The notes under the pieces: model-generated
What the model was told of the DNA's origin: nothing
Databases searched by the model: none
Seen by the model: only the letters and a program-made list of their open reading frames with translations
Assembly (NCBI GenBank): GCA_020091685.1
Contig: CM034610.1
Location: 7,546,948 to 7,610,947 of the forward strand
Reading direction: 5' to 3'
Length of the DNA stretch: 64,000 bases
Source of the DNA: Lutjanus erythropterus
Taxonomy: Eukaryota; Chordata; Actinopteri; Lutjaniformes; Lutjanidae
In this document: positions 24,832 through 35,469 of the stretch, one piece after another
How the letters are laid out: every line of letters starts with the position of its first letter
How positions within the stretch are numbered: position 1 is the stretch's first letter
Translations under genes and position numbers: made by a program

Positions 24832-25690
24832 AACTAGAAGAGTGCAGTCAATAGAGTGCAGGCCTTTGCCAGGCAGCAACAAATGGTGAAGCACCTACTG
24901 CAATACCACCCTTGAAAGTTTTTGCTTTTGAGTAGAGGTGTTTGTATGGTATAGTATGGTGTTAGAGTTGGGCGATATGTCAAAATTTTCCAAATGACCA
25001 TCATCAGGCCATTAATTGGCAATTGGCGATATCTTTGTCCCCCCTCCCGTCCTCTTGGGGCTCAGCTGGGAGATGTGCGCAAGCGCCAAATTCACTGTTA
25101 CATATGCTGTGTAAGTTCACCTTGTCCAATAAAGATAGTGAACTTACAAATTGTGAAGAAATTAAATATTCTCACACTTATTTCCAGAGAAATAAAACCG
25201 TACACCTTCCAAATTCAAGTTTCTTTCGAGAGCTTAACTGGCTCTTTAAATCCCTGGAAAGTTCACTTCATTCAAACTCGACAAAAAAACATGTAAAACT
25301 CACCAAAACCATCTTTGTTAGTCTGTCCACTCTTCCAACAACCACCAACTCCTTTTTGGTCAAATTAAAACCTTCAATTCACCATGTGAAAAGAGTGCAA
25401 AGAGTCTAAACCCAGCGAGTGGGTGTGTACCGCGCCGCTTGATGAGCACAGAGCTGTCACTCTGTAGAACATTACATTAGCAGAATAAAATGACAAATAT
25501 CACCCCAAAAATCATCCCGAAAAGTTACCAGCAGTAGGTTCGGCCCATCATCAATAGACGATATATTCATCCAGTTGCCCAGCCCTGTATAATACACAGC
25601 AGTCTAAGTTTCTGTATCGAGATGGGTTTTTGTACAGTATAGTCTCAGTTTTCTTTAAGATGCATAGAACAAGGTAACCGTATTGTAACC
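24832..25690. repeat. Dispersed repeat H, split by an insertion
   Basis: Left part 24832-24962 (GCCAGGCAGCAACAAATGG, GAAGCACCTACTGCAA) and right part 25588-25690 (GTTTTCTTTAAGATGCATAG) match the two halves of 17375-17545. The intervening 24963-25587 is a separate element. The insertion therefore postdates the spread of repeat H. Confidence 0.6.
24963..25587. mobile_element. Non-autonomous element with GGGCTGGGC-type ends
   Basis: Left end TAGAGTTGGGCGATATG; right end GTTGCCCAGCCCTG, whose inverse is CAGGGCTGGGCAAC. The two ends form an imperfect terminal inverted repeat of a kind I associate with short hAT-like elements in fish (AGGGCTGGGCGATAT). The element sits inside repeat H. Target duplications are not clear (right flank tataatac, left flank tatggtgt). 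The 100- and 128-codon frames inside share no transposase motif. Confidence 0.65.
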
Positions 25691-26619
25691 AAGCGTCCCG
25701 GGTGACAGAACAAAAACAATCAAAAGCAGCCCCAAACCAGCCCACAGGCCAATAAAACCAGTGTTGGTAGGCAGAGAGCGTAGGCATGTCGTATTTGTGT
25801 GTGTTTATGTGGGCATGTGTGAGACGTGTGCCAGATCTGTGTGTGTATGTGCTTATCTGGAGTCAGTTTGGTAGGATTTAGTATGTGACGTGGTATCGGC
25901 TGTGGGATATCGGAGTAGTTTTATGAGTACAAGTACGAGTATTGGACAGATACCCGATGCTGGTATCGATGCATCCCTAGTATTTATGGATACTATTAAT
26001 TTTACTGCAAGCAAAACAGGTTAATTCAACCAGCAGACAAAGAAATCACCTGACTCAACACTTCAAAAGTAGCCCAATTCTAAGGAAAAACTGGCAACCC
26101 TGACCTAACTGTATAAACCTAAAGGAGAAATAAGTAATTTATTTACTGTGCTAAATTATAAAATGACCATGATATATTATCAGAGATTAAGCAAATATGC
26201 TAAATTGAGATACTGGCTGTTCCGACAACAAGGCTACAACCAGCATGTTCTCCTCCAGTCTGGGCCAAAACAGCTGTTTGTTTGCCCGTTTTGTGTTTAT
26301 TAGAGTTTTAATTTATGTCGAATGCTCGCTGAATGAGTCAGTGTCTGTTAATGAGTCGTAAAAAAATCATAACTCTTTAATATAGTCCACGTCTCAGCTA
26401 ACTGCCCTTAGATGTTTAAGTAGTTTTTATACACTGGTAGAATGAAAAGTGTTAGGCACTAAAAATAAATCTTAAACATTTAAAAAAAAATCTAAATTCA
26501 AAATTCCACTGATGGTACTCAACTTCCTTTTAAAAAATCTAAATATGTCCAGTGTCATTTTCACATGTTCCTCTCCCATCCAGCAGTTCACAAAAACAAA
26601 CATCCACATGTGTGCCTGT

Positions 26620-26659
<40 letters not shown>

Positions 26660-27500
26660 CAGTCCTGTTAACTGATGTGGGCATGAGTGACAAAGCACTT
26701 GACCCTGCTCTTGCAACAATAGTGGTGTGGCACTGCTCCGACACAGACGCACCTCTGGATGCAATTATAAATGTTTAGGGAGAAAATAAAAAACAAATTA
26801 TGAACACTCCGTGGTGACTAATTTCTTCACCTGAGAAATATTTTTCCAAAATATCACACTTGTTTGGTTTGCTGCGGTAGTATTTACCCAAAAGGGCTTG
26901 GTAATAATTTGATTATTCCATGAGGGTATGCAAAATATAATTACTGTCATATTATATTTCCATGTAGAGTGACACAACAATGCTGACTGAGACTGTGTGG
27001 CTGCAGGGTTTACACTCTTTTATTGCACCTTCAGTATGGAAACGGTCCACGTGATCCATGCATCCATGCTCTATAACCCCCCTCTGTTCCTTTTTTTCAA
27101 AACTAAATGAACTATATGACACGTTAACAAGCTTTGAATGTTAATTTATGCTTGCATTGTGTAATTAGGGTTAAAGATTTTTACAGCTCTGCCAGCTGAT
27201 ATGTCAAATCTTTACTGCTCTATATCTCAGCACTGCAGGCTCATAATTTATTACCCACTTTCCAAGCTGTAATTGGCCACGTTTGACTGTAATTCCTCAT
27301 ATGGTCAATGTCTAGTAAAAAAAACAAAAAACAAAAGAGGGAGAAAAAAGCAAGGCACTAAAAACATAAACAGCTTGAGCCTCAATGTCCAGTTAGTTTT
27401 CTTTTATAGTCTCAGAGTTTGTTCAAAAAGTCCATGTTTGACAACATATTCTAACATCTGACTGTTTGAGTACTGTACGTACTGTAAATGTTCAATTATA
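25691..27500. other. Non-coding; candidate block 27000-27310
   Basis: 25855-25981 ends GATGCATCCCTAG, a terminus seen in fish repeats (CTAGGGATGCA). 27000-27310 is unique, AT-rich and full of ATTA/TAAT words (TAATTTATGC, TGTAATTAGGGTTAAAG, CTGTAATTGGCC), a plausible regulatory block without proof. Confidence 0.35.
26622..26658. repeat. (GT)18 microsatellite
   Basis: Perfect 37 bp run. Confidence 0.95.
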
Positions 27501-27508
27501 CATATCAT

Positions 27509-28231
27509 CAGTGGTGGAAAGAGGACTGAAAATATGTACTTGAGTACCAGTAAAAGTACTGGTGTCAGAAATATACTTAGAGTACAAAGTACTATCAGAA
27601 AAATTACTCAGTATTAGCTACTTTTATCCATTGTCACTTTCACCTCTCCAATCTAGGGTTGCAAATTTTGTGCATTCCTTAACCAACAGTTGAAAATGTT
27701 AACAATCAATTAATCACTAATAATTTATAAGATTAAAAACATGTTTTCTAGGTAAATTTCTTTTTCTTTTGTGATTTTTTTTTCTCATATTAGGTGTGAC
27801 TTTAATTTTCCTCATTCAACAAATGGCTTTGCCAGACAAAACAATGTCAAGGTGGGGTGAGGTGCAATTACTGCCATGTCTATTGATTAAATATCGATGA
27901 ATATATTTAAATTCTTCACGATGAGTAATTGATTAACAATTAACCATTTACATCCATAGTCCTTAAACATATGCTGCTGCTGCGTTTTGTTTTTCATTTG
28001 TAAGTTTTTGTTTTCATTGGCTTATTTGTGATCAGATCACCTTATTGGCTACTAAAATGCAGACTCAAATTGTACTCAGTACTAAGTAACCAAGTAGATT
28101 ACATCTTCTACTGCATACTTATGCACGAGTAAAAGTACAGACTGATAAATCTACTCATAAAAGCACAAGTACCCAAAAAACTACTTAATTACAGTAATTT
28201 GAGTATTTGTAATTAGTTACTTCCACCCCTG
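27509..28231. mobile_element. Non-autonomous hAT transposon with perfect 8 bp target duplication
   Basis: The ends are CAGTGGTGGAAAG (left) and, inverted, CAGGGGTGGAAGTAAC (right). An identical 8 bp direct repeat, CATATCAT, lies immediately outside both ends (27501-27508 and 28232-28239). Eight-base duplications and CAGnGG termini are the hAT superfamily signature. Sub-terminal GTACTTGAGTA and AAAAGTACTGG words repeat in inverse form on the right. The interior has no open frame, so movement would need a transposase from elsewhere. An internal stretch (about 27650-27960), starting TAGGGTTGCAAATTT with ATTAATC words, may be a further nested remnant. Confidence 0.9.
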
Positions 28232-28300
28232 CATATCATAGTTATGACTTAATGCTATATGTACTGTGCATCTTCTTGATACTGGTACATACTTTTTGCT

Positions 28301-28755
28301 ACACTATAAATATGAAAAAGTGCAGAAAACTAAAAATTTCAAGGTAACTTACTTCAATAAATTTTTGGGTTTTGAGCCCAAACTTTTGAGTTTTGAATAG
28401 GTTTTATCAAGTAATAATCTTTTGTTGAGATAATTTACTCAGATAAACTTTAATCTTTGAATTTTAGAAACCCCCAAAAATGTATTTCAAAAATTGAAGT
28501 AAAAGTGAATTATGGTTAATAATTTAATAGTTTAAATCGCAGTTTAGTTTTCAGGCACCCAAATAATGACAAATCAGGTTCACAGCTCACTGAGAACAAT
28601 TTTGGGAAGAGGGGGCTTCTAAAACTCAAAGATTCAAGTTTATCTGAACAAGAAAAATAATTTATCTCAACAAAAGACACTCAATTTAAAAAATCTAGTG
28701 AAGGCAGGTGCCTTGAAATTATGAGTTTTCGTAACTTTTTTCTTTTTTTCACAGT
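28301..28755. mobile_element. Palindromic MITE, family F, copy 1
   Basis: Left ACACTATAAATATGAAAAAG, then AACTAAAAATTTCAAGG; right CCTTGAAATTATGAGTTTTC, ending TTTTTTTCACAGT. The two halves are inverse copies, and inner TCAAGTTTATCTGAACAAG mirrors AGATAAACTTTAATC. Two further copies lie at 30137-30479 and 55628-55810. Non-coding; superfamily not assigned. Confidence 0.75.
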
Positions 28756-28998
28756 ACAATATAGTTGGTCCTATCTGGTACTAAACCGGGTGTTCTTGTA
28801 CAGGTGTTTAGTGCTGTGACAATAAAGTTAAGTCTAATCTAATCAGAAAATATTTATAGCCAACAAGTGATTTTTTTTATGGCTGCAGCTTTGCAACAGA
28901 TGGGAAATACTGGATGACTTGTGTGTCATTTTCACCTGTTTCTCTTCAGTTCAAACTGTGTGGGGATTTTGTAGAACTCTTGGGATCTTGATTAGAAT
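28756..28998. other. Non-coding, no feature seen
   Basis: Short AT-rich spacer between two MITEs. Confidence 0.5.
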
Positions 28999-29002
28999 TT
29001 AA

Positions 29003-29423
29003 AGGAATAGTTTGGATTATTTCAAGTGGGGTTCTGGGTACTTCTCAGTAGTCGGTATATGTGGTAAATGCTCCTCATTTTGGAGAAACAGAGAGGTGAA
29101 CCAGCACAGAAGCTAAGGAATGTGCTGCTGCGGTCGAATTTTAGTCACCTGAAAAAATCTATCAGTTAAAGTGTACGCCATATTTAGAATATTCACTACT
29201 TTGCCTTGCCATCAGACAGCCTTTTCCAATAAGAAACTGACATTATATAAGCCAAATACCTCTCTGGTTTGTTTGCAGAGAGCAATATTTGGCTTATATA
29301 ACGGCAGTTTGCAGTTGGAAACCGCTGTTATATAAGATGCCGACCACCATATACTGTAGGAAACACACTGACTATGGACAAACACCTCATACAACCACAC
29401 TTCAAATAATCTGAACTATCCCT
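29003..29423. mobile_element. TTAA-flanked MITE (T2/Kolobok-like) with internal hairpin
   Basis: TTAA flanks both sides (28999-29002 and 29424-29427). Terminal repeats are AGGAATAGTTTGGATTATTT and, inverted, AGGGATAGTTCAGATTATTT (17 of 20 identical). The TTAAAGGRR start matches the T2/Kolobok MITE definition known from Xenopus. A perfect 16 bp stem lies inside (29243-29258 with 29286-29301). No protein; the 62-codon minus-strand frame is incidental. Confidence 0.85.
29243..29301. repeat. Perfect 16 bp inverted repeat (hairpin)
   Basis: TTATATAAGCCAAATA and its exact inverse TATTTGGCTTATATAA flank a 27-base loop in which CTCTCT and AGAGAG can extend pairing. A transcript across the element could fold into a short stable hairpin. 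Confidence 0.85.
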
Positions 29424-29427
29424 TTAA

Positions 29428-30136
29428 ACTTAAAACAGAGACAAAAACATGAAACTGAGGATGATATTCTATATTTTGCCTACTGTCAACAAATCCCATT
29501 AAAAAGCCAACATGTCATTCAGTGTGGATCATGTGTTTTTGGACAACAGCTGACCTCTGTGGTTCAGAGGAATAAGATAGTAAAATGATCTGTTAACAAT
29601 ATCTTTTGATATTATATATTTTATGTTATGTCATTGTTATTTTATTGTCATTTTCTTGGATTCTATTTTTATTTTGCTGTTGTGAAGCACTTTGAAACTA
29701 TTTTTTTAAAGGTACTATAAAATAAAATCTATATATGTATATATCGATTCAAAATGGCCTAAACTTTCATAGGTGTTTTTGTTCGGTGTGTTTTTATATA
29801 ATAGTTTATTTTAGCAGATAAATAATTCTCTGTTTCCTGCCCAGGGACTACAGATGAAACTTAGCTTACAGCTAACTCTGCTGCAGCTAAGTAACTGTGC
29901 ATTGTCCCTCTTAACAACTACAAATTAAAAAAAAACACACACACACAAAAACCATATCAAACCAAAACAAATGAATAAATAAAAACAATCTCCATTATGT
30001 TCTGTGTGGGAAAAAAAAATTACCATATTGAAGCATACCGGCAACATATATGCTGATATCGATATAGACTGATATAGCAGAGGCTGATATTGGGCCAATA
30101 ATATCAGCCAACCAAAATATTGGTGTGGGTCTCCTT
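29428..30136. other. Non-coding, weak repeat remnants
   Basis: AT-rich. 30040-30125 has GATATCGATATAGACTG and AATATCAGCC words typical of decayed fish DNA transposon interiors. Nothing delimited. Confidence 0.4.
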
Positions 30137-30479
30137 CACTACGAAAACAAAAGAGTTAAGGAAAACTCAAAATTTTGAGGCAACTTTTATCCTAATAATT
30201 TACTTTTCTCCTTTAGATAAACTTTAATCCTTGAGTTTTAGAAAGCTCAAGAAATATTGTACTTGAGTAAACTCACAGAAGTGAAAGTGAATAATGGTTA
30301 ATATTTTCAATTAAAACAGTTCAATTTCCAAGAAAGACAAATAATGTTCACAGCTCCAATTTTTGAAATACATTTCAAGTTTATCTAGAGAGGAAATGTA
30401 AATTATCTCCACCTAAGATGTTCAAGATTTTTCAAGCTGTCCTGAAATTTTGAGTTGACTAATTTTTTTTTTACAGTGT
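30137..30479. mobile_element. Palindromic MITE, family F, copy 2
   Basis: GAAAACTCAAAATTTTGAGG on the left and CTGAAATTTTGAGTTGAC on the right, with AGATAAACTTTAATCC and CAAGTTTATCTAGAG internally, mirror the 28301-28755 copy. Ends TTTTTTACAGTG. Non-coding. Confidence 0.75.
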
Positions 30480-30779
30480 TGTTAGTAGGATCACTTCTTC
30501 GTTGGTTTTAGTCTTTTCATTGGATTAAAGTCAAATAAGAAAAATATAGAATATCACCAGAATGATCCTTTAATGACTGACCTGGCAAATGGTTCAGGGG
30601 ATTGAAGCATCTGTGTTCCTCTTGAGAGAATTTGAGTAAAATATTTTCAGGATTAATTAGATCGAGAAATCGAGCCAAAAACAAGGCTGTTTTTTTTTTC
30701 ACACAGTTCCAGTAAACGTAAAACATTTGAACTGCCAACAACAATACTGTACATACAGCAGAATATAGTATTTTCCTCT
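30480..30779. other. Non-coding, no feature seen
   Basis: AT-rich; a 75-codon minus-strand frame at 30517-30744 has no recognisable domain. Confidence 0.45.
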
Positions 30780-31320
30780 CTCAGTCCAGCTCAGCAGTAG
30801 GTGTAAGTGAGCACCTCAGCAGTTTGGTAACTAATCCTCCCACCGACCCCAGAGTGCACACCACAGTCTTCACTAATCATTCCAACATTTCCATCTTATT
30901 AAGTAAGACAATACATTAATTGCAATGGCATGCTGAGGCCTCCCGCTATGCAACGTTACCCCTCTCGGGTCTGCCACCGAAAACCCCGCGGGCGCACGGC
31001 TGAGGCTGACACGCAGAGTTCACGGCTTCCACTCTGCGTGCCGTGCAACTTTTCAGCAGCCGCGGGAGCAGATTAGAGACGTCCGCTGTGCATTCCTCGC
31101 CTAATGATTAAATATCAGCCCGTTTATTGTGAGTGTCACTGATTGCGGCCCGAGATGTGGCTCTTGGCAGGCGGCGAAGGCTGCGAACAGGACGCCACTT
31201 TGGAAATCTTTTCCCTCCCCTGCTAATCGAGAGATACTTTGACAGAATGATTTAGGGAACGTGTTGTGGGCACATTTTTGATTCCGCTGTAGTTTATTTC
31301 TTTGTAGATATCTTTAGAAT
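30780..31320. promoter_or_regulatory. CpG-rich, TAAT-containing unique block (candidate enhancer)
   Basis: This is one of the least AT-rich parts of the window. There are roughly eighteen CpGs in about 200 bp (30950-31150), with CCCGCGGGCGCACGG and GCAGCCGCGGGAGC. Homeodomain-type words sit around it: CTAATCATTCC, ATTAATTGCAATGG, CTAATGATTAAAT, CTGCTAATCGAGAG. It holds no repeat, no tandem array and no supported frame. I infer a possible cis-regulatory element or conserved non-coding block. Conservation cannot be judged from one sequence. Confidence 0.4.
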
Positions 31321-31403
31321 TTATCTTGTAGAGTCAAGATTAATCAAATTTAACTCTCTGGCATGCTCTGACTGTTCTGCTAACGTGAATGCTTTACATT
31401 TAA

Positions 31404-32385
31404 AGGGACAGTTCACCCCATAATCAAAAATGCAGATTGTACAGATTGTTTTGGTGTGAATTGCTGAGTTTTAAAGGTGTCTGCTGTAGAGATGTCTGCC
31501 TTGTATTCAATATGACGCAACTGACTCTTCGCTAAGCTGCTACTGCAAACAGCAACTGTCCAATCATAGCTTGGCAACCATAAGGTGACGTAAGTCCATC
31601 AAGCTTTGTATTTCTCTACAAACTCAGCGGTGTCTTTCAGAAATATAAAATACAAGAGCAAATGCGTGAGGAACTGAAGGAATTCAAATATTAGCAGTAG
31701 CTGACCTTTGCTAGCTACATTTATGAAATCTGCAAGCGAGTGTCATCATTTTAGCAGCTAAAATCCACAGTTGTCAGCTAGAAATGAGAGGCTGTTTTTG
31801 TTTACTTCTCTGTGGAAACAAAGACGTTGTGTTTGACCAGTTATTCCCATTTTTGATGTTAAATCTGCCACCGTAAACATCTGTAAACGCTGTATGTGCA
31901 GAGCGAGAATGGAAAGCTTGACAGGCGTAGCAACAGCAGCTGAGGAGGGCAAGGCTTAGCAAAGGGTCACGAGCCAAGTGCCATGGCTTGTGGTGTTCAA
32001 AGCACCAAAAATACATTTGAAAAATTAAAAAAGTACCATGTTGAGAGCAGTTTCATGTAGATTCTACTGCAGTAGGATAACGGTTCTTGAAGTTTCCACC
32101 ACAGTAAGAAAAAAGAGTTCCTACACTGCTCACAAAAGATGTGTGGATTATCGTGAATAACCTGCTAATGATTTCTGGAAAGAGACGCTGTTAAATTGTG
32201 TTACATTTTTCAAACGTATATGTTTTCGTGCTGTGAGCACCTCAAGCTGAGCGCCAACTAGTTCCATTATATTGGAGAGATGTCTCCAAAACTCAGCAAC
32301 TACCATCAAAACTATCTAGATGGATAAATAACAATACACGTAGGAGGACAAATATGTAGTTTTGATTTGAGGGTGAACTGTCCCT
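31404..32385. mobile_element. TTAA-flanked MITE (T2/Kolobok-like), family A, with nested insertion
   Basis: TTAA at 31400-31403 and 32386-32389. The ends AGGGACAGTTCACCC and, inverted, the same 15 bases give perfect terminal repeats. The outer parts match family A at 35674-36212 (GGAAAGAGAC, CAGTTTCATGTAG, TTGGAGAGATG words). The middle (about 31475-31965) instead matches family B, indicating a MITE inserted within a MITE. No coding capacity; the 64- and 80-codon minus-strand frames lie in the nested piece. Confidence 0.9.
31475..31965. mobile_element. Family B fragment nested in family A MITE
   Basis: Begins right after TTAA at 31471-31474 with AGGTGTCTGC. CAAACAGCAACTGTCCAATC, AAGCTTTGTATTTCTCTACA and GTCAGCTAGAAATGAGAGG match the family B element at 14336-15456 in inverse orientation. 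It lacks about the first 200 bp of that family, so it is truncated on the right. Confidence 0.65.
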
Positions 32386-32389
32386 TTAA

Positions 32390-34014
32390 TTTACTGATAG
32401 ACATGTTGACCTGCAGATATACCGAGCACCAGCCAAATCTGCTATTGTCACTATTTTATCAGCTGGATATTTAGAGATTTTAAATCACAGATTGTTACCT
32501 CCCACAGTTTAAGTCTTTTCACTTGACTGACAGAAGGTACAGTATCCCTTAAACAAATTTCTGTAAAATATATATTTATTCTAAAATCTTTTTTTTTTTT
32601 TTTTTTTTTTCTCGTCTTGTTTCTATATTGGCGGCAGTGCCAGACGTATTTTGATTAAATGGTCCCCTCTGGCTCATAGTTTAGCCAGCGGTATTGGGTT
32701 TCACCTAAAATTAGCCATCAGACTCAATTTATTACCTCAATTGAGAGGCTCGAAAAGTGCCCGTAACAGCGCCCCGGCTAACACGGACTAACCTTGGCCA
32801 AGCCATATAATGTTGCATTTTAATTCAGCTGCAGGAATTGCCAGCGAGGCCAAGCCCATTATAAGTTACACCTTACATTTTTTTTCCCCCCTCGCACCCA
32901 GAGTGGAGGAGCGTGCTCGAATATTAAACGGGTACAAGAGTGTTAGGCAAACACTAAAATCCAAGATAATTTTATTGAGGTAAGAAAACTGCTTTCCCCT
33001 GTCAGCCACATGACTTTTTAAACCTATTTTAGGGGGGAGGGTGGTGTTATGAAAGTGGGGACATGAGACACACGTGCACACATGCATTAAAATCTTTACA
33101 ACCACATATACACACACGCAGACTCGAACACGGTGGTGAAACTGTGCAGCGTGACAGTCTTCTAAGTCTTCAACACACCCCTCTGTAATGCAAGTTTGTG
33201 AACATCCAGACAGAAGCATGTTAACCAGCGGAGATGCCTGTTAAATGTCAGCAGCTCTTGAATAATATCGACCACAGCAGTCTGAAATAGCGCCACGAAT
33301 GTGTTGCAACTATGCGTCTAAAGGTATGTAAGGGGTTTATCAAAGCTGCTCAGTTGTGACAGAGCTCACACACGGCCTCTCTGTGGGCTCAGGAGCTCTG
33401 ATTATCTGATTATAGGTGGTAATAAATGATGTTTTTTGGATTGTTTCTTGCATCTGTGCATTATTTTAAGTCTAATCCTCAACATAACCCATTCAGACTC
33501 CTTGAGATGATCCTTGGACAGTATGACAAGAGGTAAATAAGATTTCTTTGCCATGTGCTAAAATAAAAGGAGCCACTGAAGAAACAAGACTAAGGCTGCA
33601 TTGCACCAACACAGTTTTATTTAATCCACGATTAGAAAAACTGGGTTTAAAATGACTCAAATGAAGCAGAGCTCTGCTGCGCAGTTGAACATTATTTCTG
33701 TTTGGTAAATCCAAGTTTAGTGATTTCAACTGAAATTGATGAGGGGTTAATATTCAGGGTTCCTGCACTTTTTCTGATGTCAAATTCAAGTACTTTCAAG
33801 CACATTCAAGGTGCAATTTCAAGGTTTTCCAGCACCCTACAGCTGCAGTAACATATTTCTATACATATAAATGCTCAAATGTTAGAATAAATGTTACTGT
33901 GCTACGAACAACCAAAATGATGTTTCATGACAGTATTCTGCAGAAAGGTGACATTTTAAAGGAAAACACAACAAAGTTTCTTGTTTCAAAATGTGACACC
34001 TATAAGTAGACTTG
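32390..34014. other. Non-coding; candidate block 32612-32875
   Basis: A 22 bp T-run (32589-32610) precedes a unique block, 32612-32875. That block has long ordered motifs: TTTTGATTAAATGGTCCC, CACCTAAAATTAGCC, TTTATTACCTCAATTGAG, TTTTAATTCAGCTGC. The block may be regulatory. Downstream, 33760-33850 has CAAGTACTTTCAAGCAC words of a fish repeat. No exon seen. Confidence 0.35.
32589..32610. repeat. Poly(T) tract
   Basis: 22 consecutive T. Confidence 0.9.
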
Positions 34015-34498
34015 ATAAAATTAATCAATTAATCGGTTATTAATCAATATTAAATTAATCACCAGTTATTTTGATAGGTGATTAATTTAAAGTCTGATTC
34101 CTGACTTTCCTAAAAAATATGTAAAATAATAGACAGATTAATTGATAATGAAAATAATCATTACAGGAAAGACATGTGCTCCAGTGCATTTAGACCTATT
34201 TTTCAACTGACAAGATTGTGACAAGATGAATTACTCGACTAATCATTTTCAGTCTTTTTTTTTTTTTTTTTTTTTTTAGGAAAAAAGTCCAAATCCTCTG
34301 ATTTCAGCTTCTTGAATGTGAATATTTTCTGGTTTCTTTACTCCTCTATGACAGTAAACTGAATGTCTTTGGGTTATAGACAAAACAAGACATTTGAGGA
34401 CAAATCTTCACATTTTATGGTCCAAAAACTAATTGATTTGTTGAGACAATAATTGATAGATGAACAATGAACAACAATGAAAATTAGCTGCAGCCCTA
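34015..34498. mobile_element. Non-autonomous hAT-type element with ATTAATCG-rich ends
   Basis: The right end AATTAGCTGCAGCCCTA reads TAGGGCTGCAGCTAATT inverted. Both sub-ends carry ATTAATC/GATTAATT words. Internal GATTTCAGCTTCTTGAATG and TTTCTTTACTCCTCTATGA are words I recall from a very common acanthomorph element. The left terminus is diverged; a 23 bp T-run (34255-34277) lies inside. No transposase. Confidence 0.7.
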
Positions 34499-35469
34499 CA
34501 TCTTACATCACCTGGCTAAGTTGATGATGGTCTGCACCACTTTTTTTTTCCTGTTGGTAGTCTGGCAGCCCAGTAGGTCAACCTGCCCACCTGGGATTAG
34601 CCAGAATTGCCAGATTATCAGTTGGAGCCTGCTAGGACTTTTGCACCACTCTCAAGTGGGATCTTTAAGCTTGTCAGATATTCAGGACTTGATAGGAAAA
34701 AAGCTCGAAGAAAAAATGCTCTGTGTGCTGCAGAACAGTACAAATGTTATTAGAGATAGCAGGCAGTAAAAATAGTAATGAGAGACTTCAGTGTGCACCT
34801 GCACCTCTGCTCTATCTCAGTGAACACGACTTAAGAAAATATCTGGGAAACTTTAAAATGCATCAGAATTTTAATAGCCAGCTTTTCGACAGCAGTTCTG
34901 TGGACTTTGCAGAAAGGCAATGAGAAACATTTATTGACACTGCAGCTCCACAGTGCCAGACTGCATGATGACTAGAGAAGATGGGGCAGTGTTGTAACAC
35001 CGGGTTAGTTGTAACACTGTCAGCTTCCTTTTTGAGCACACAAGAAAACTGATATGTCTCTGCCAGGAAAATTGTTGATTTTAAAACCAGACTTTTTCAA
35101 GAGAAAGTAGAATATTTGATCACAATTATTTTTGCCTTGTGTTCATTGCATTGTACATACAGTGATTTGACTTACATAACCTAAAGTATCAGATTCTCTT
35201 GTTTAGTGTGATGCTTTGCAGTCATGTCACCTTCAAGCTCACGTGATAAAACAGTTAACTGTATGCAGTGCTGTTTGGGATGGGGATAGTTGTAACAGTT
35301 CTTCTTTTCTGCAAGACTTTTCAAACTCAAGGAAAAAGAAATGTGGGTCAAGTGTGTACTCTGTCAACTCTGGGCCCACAAAGCTGTGACAGTGATTGAA
35401 TCCTTATGTAACACACACACATTCAGGAATACAACTCACACACACACACAGATGATTAAAGACTGAGAA
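34499..35469. other. Non-coding, GTTGTAACA-rich on the right
   Basis: 34981-35310 has several GTTGTAACA words that recur near 35625 and 36372, suggesting one decayed repeat spanning the region. Frames of 82 and 66 codons (34521-34923) have no domain I recognise. Confidence 0.35.
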
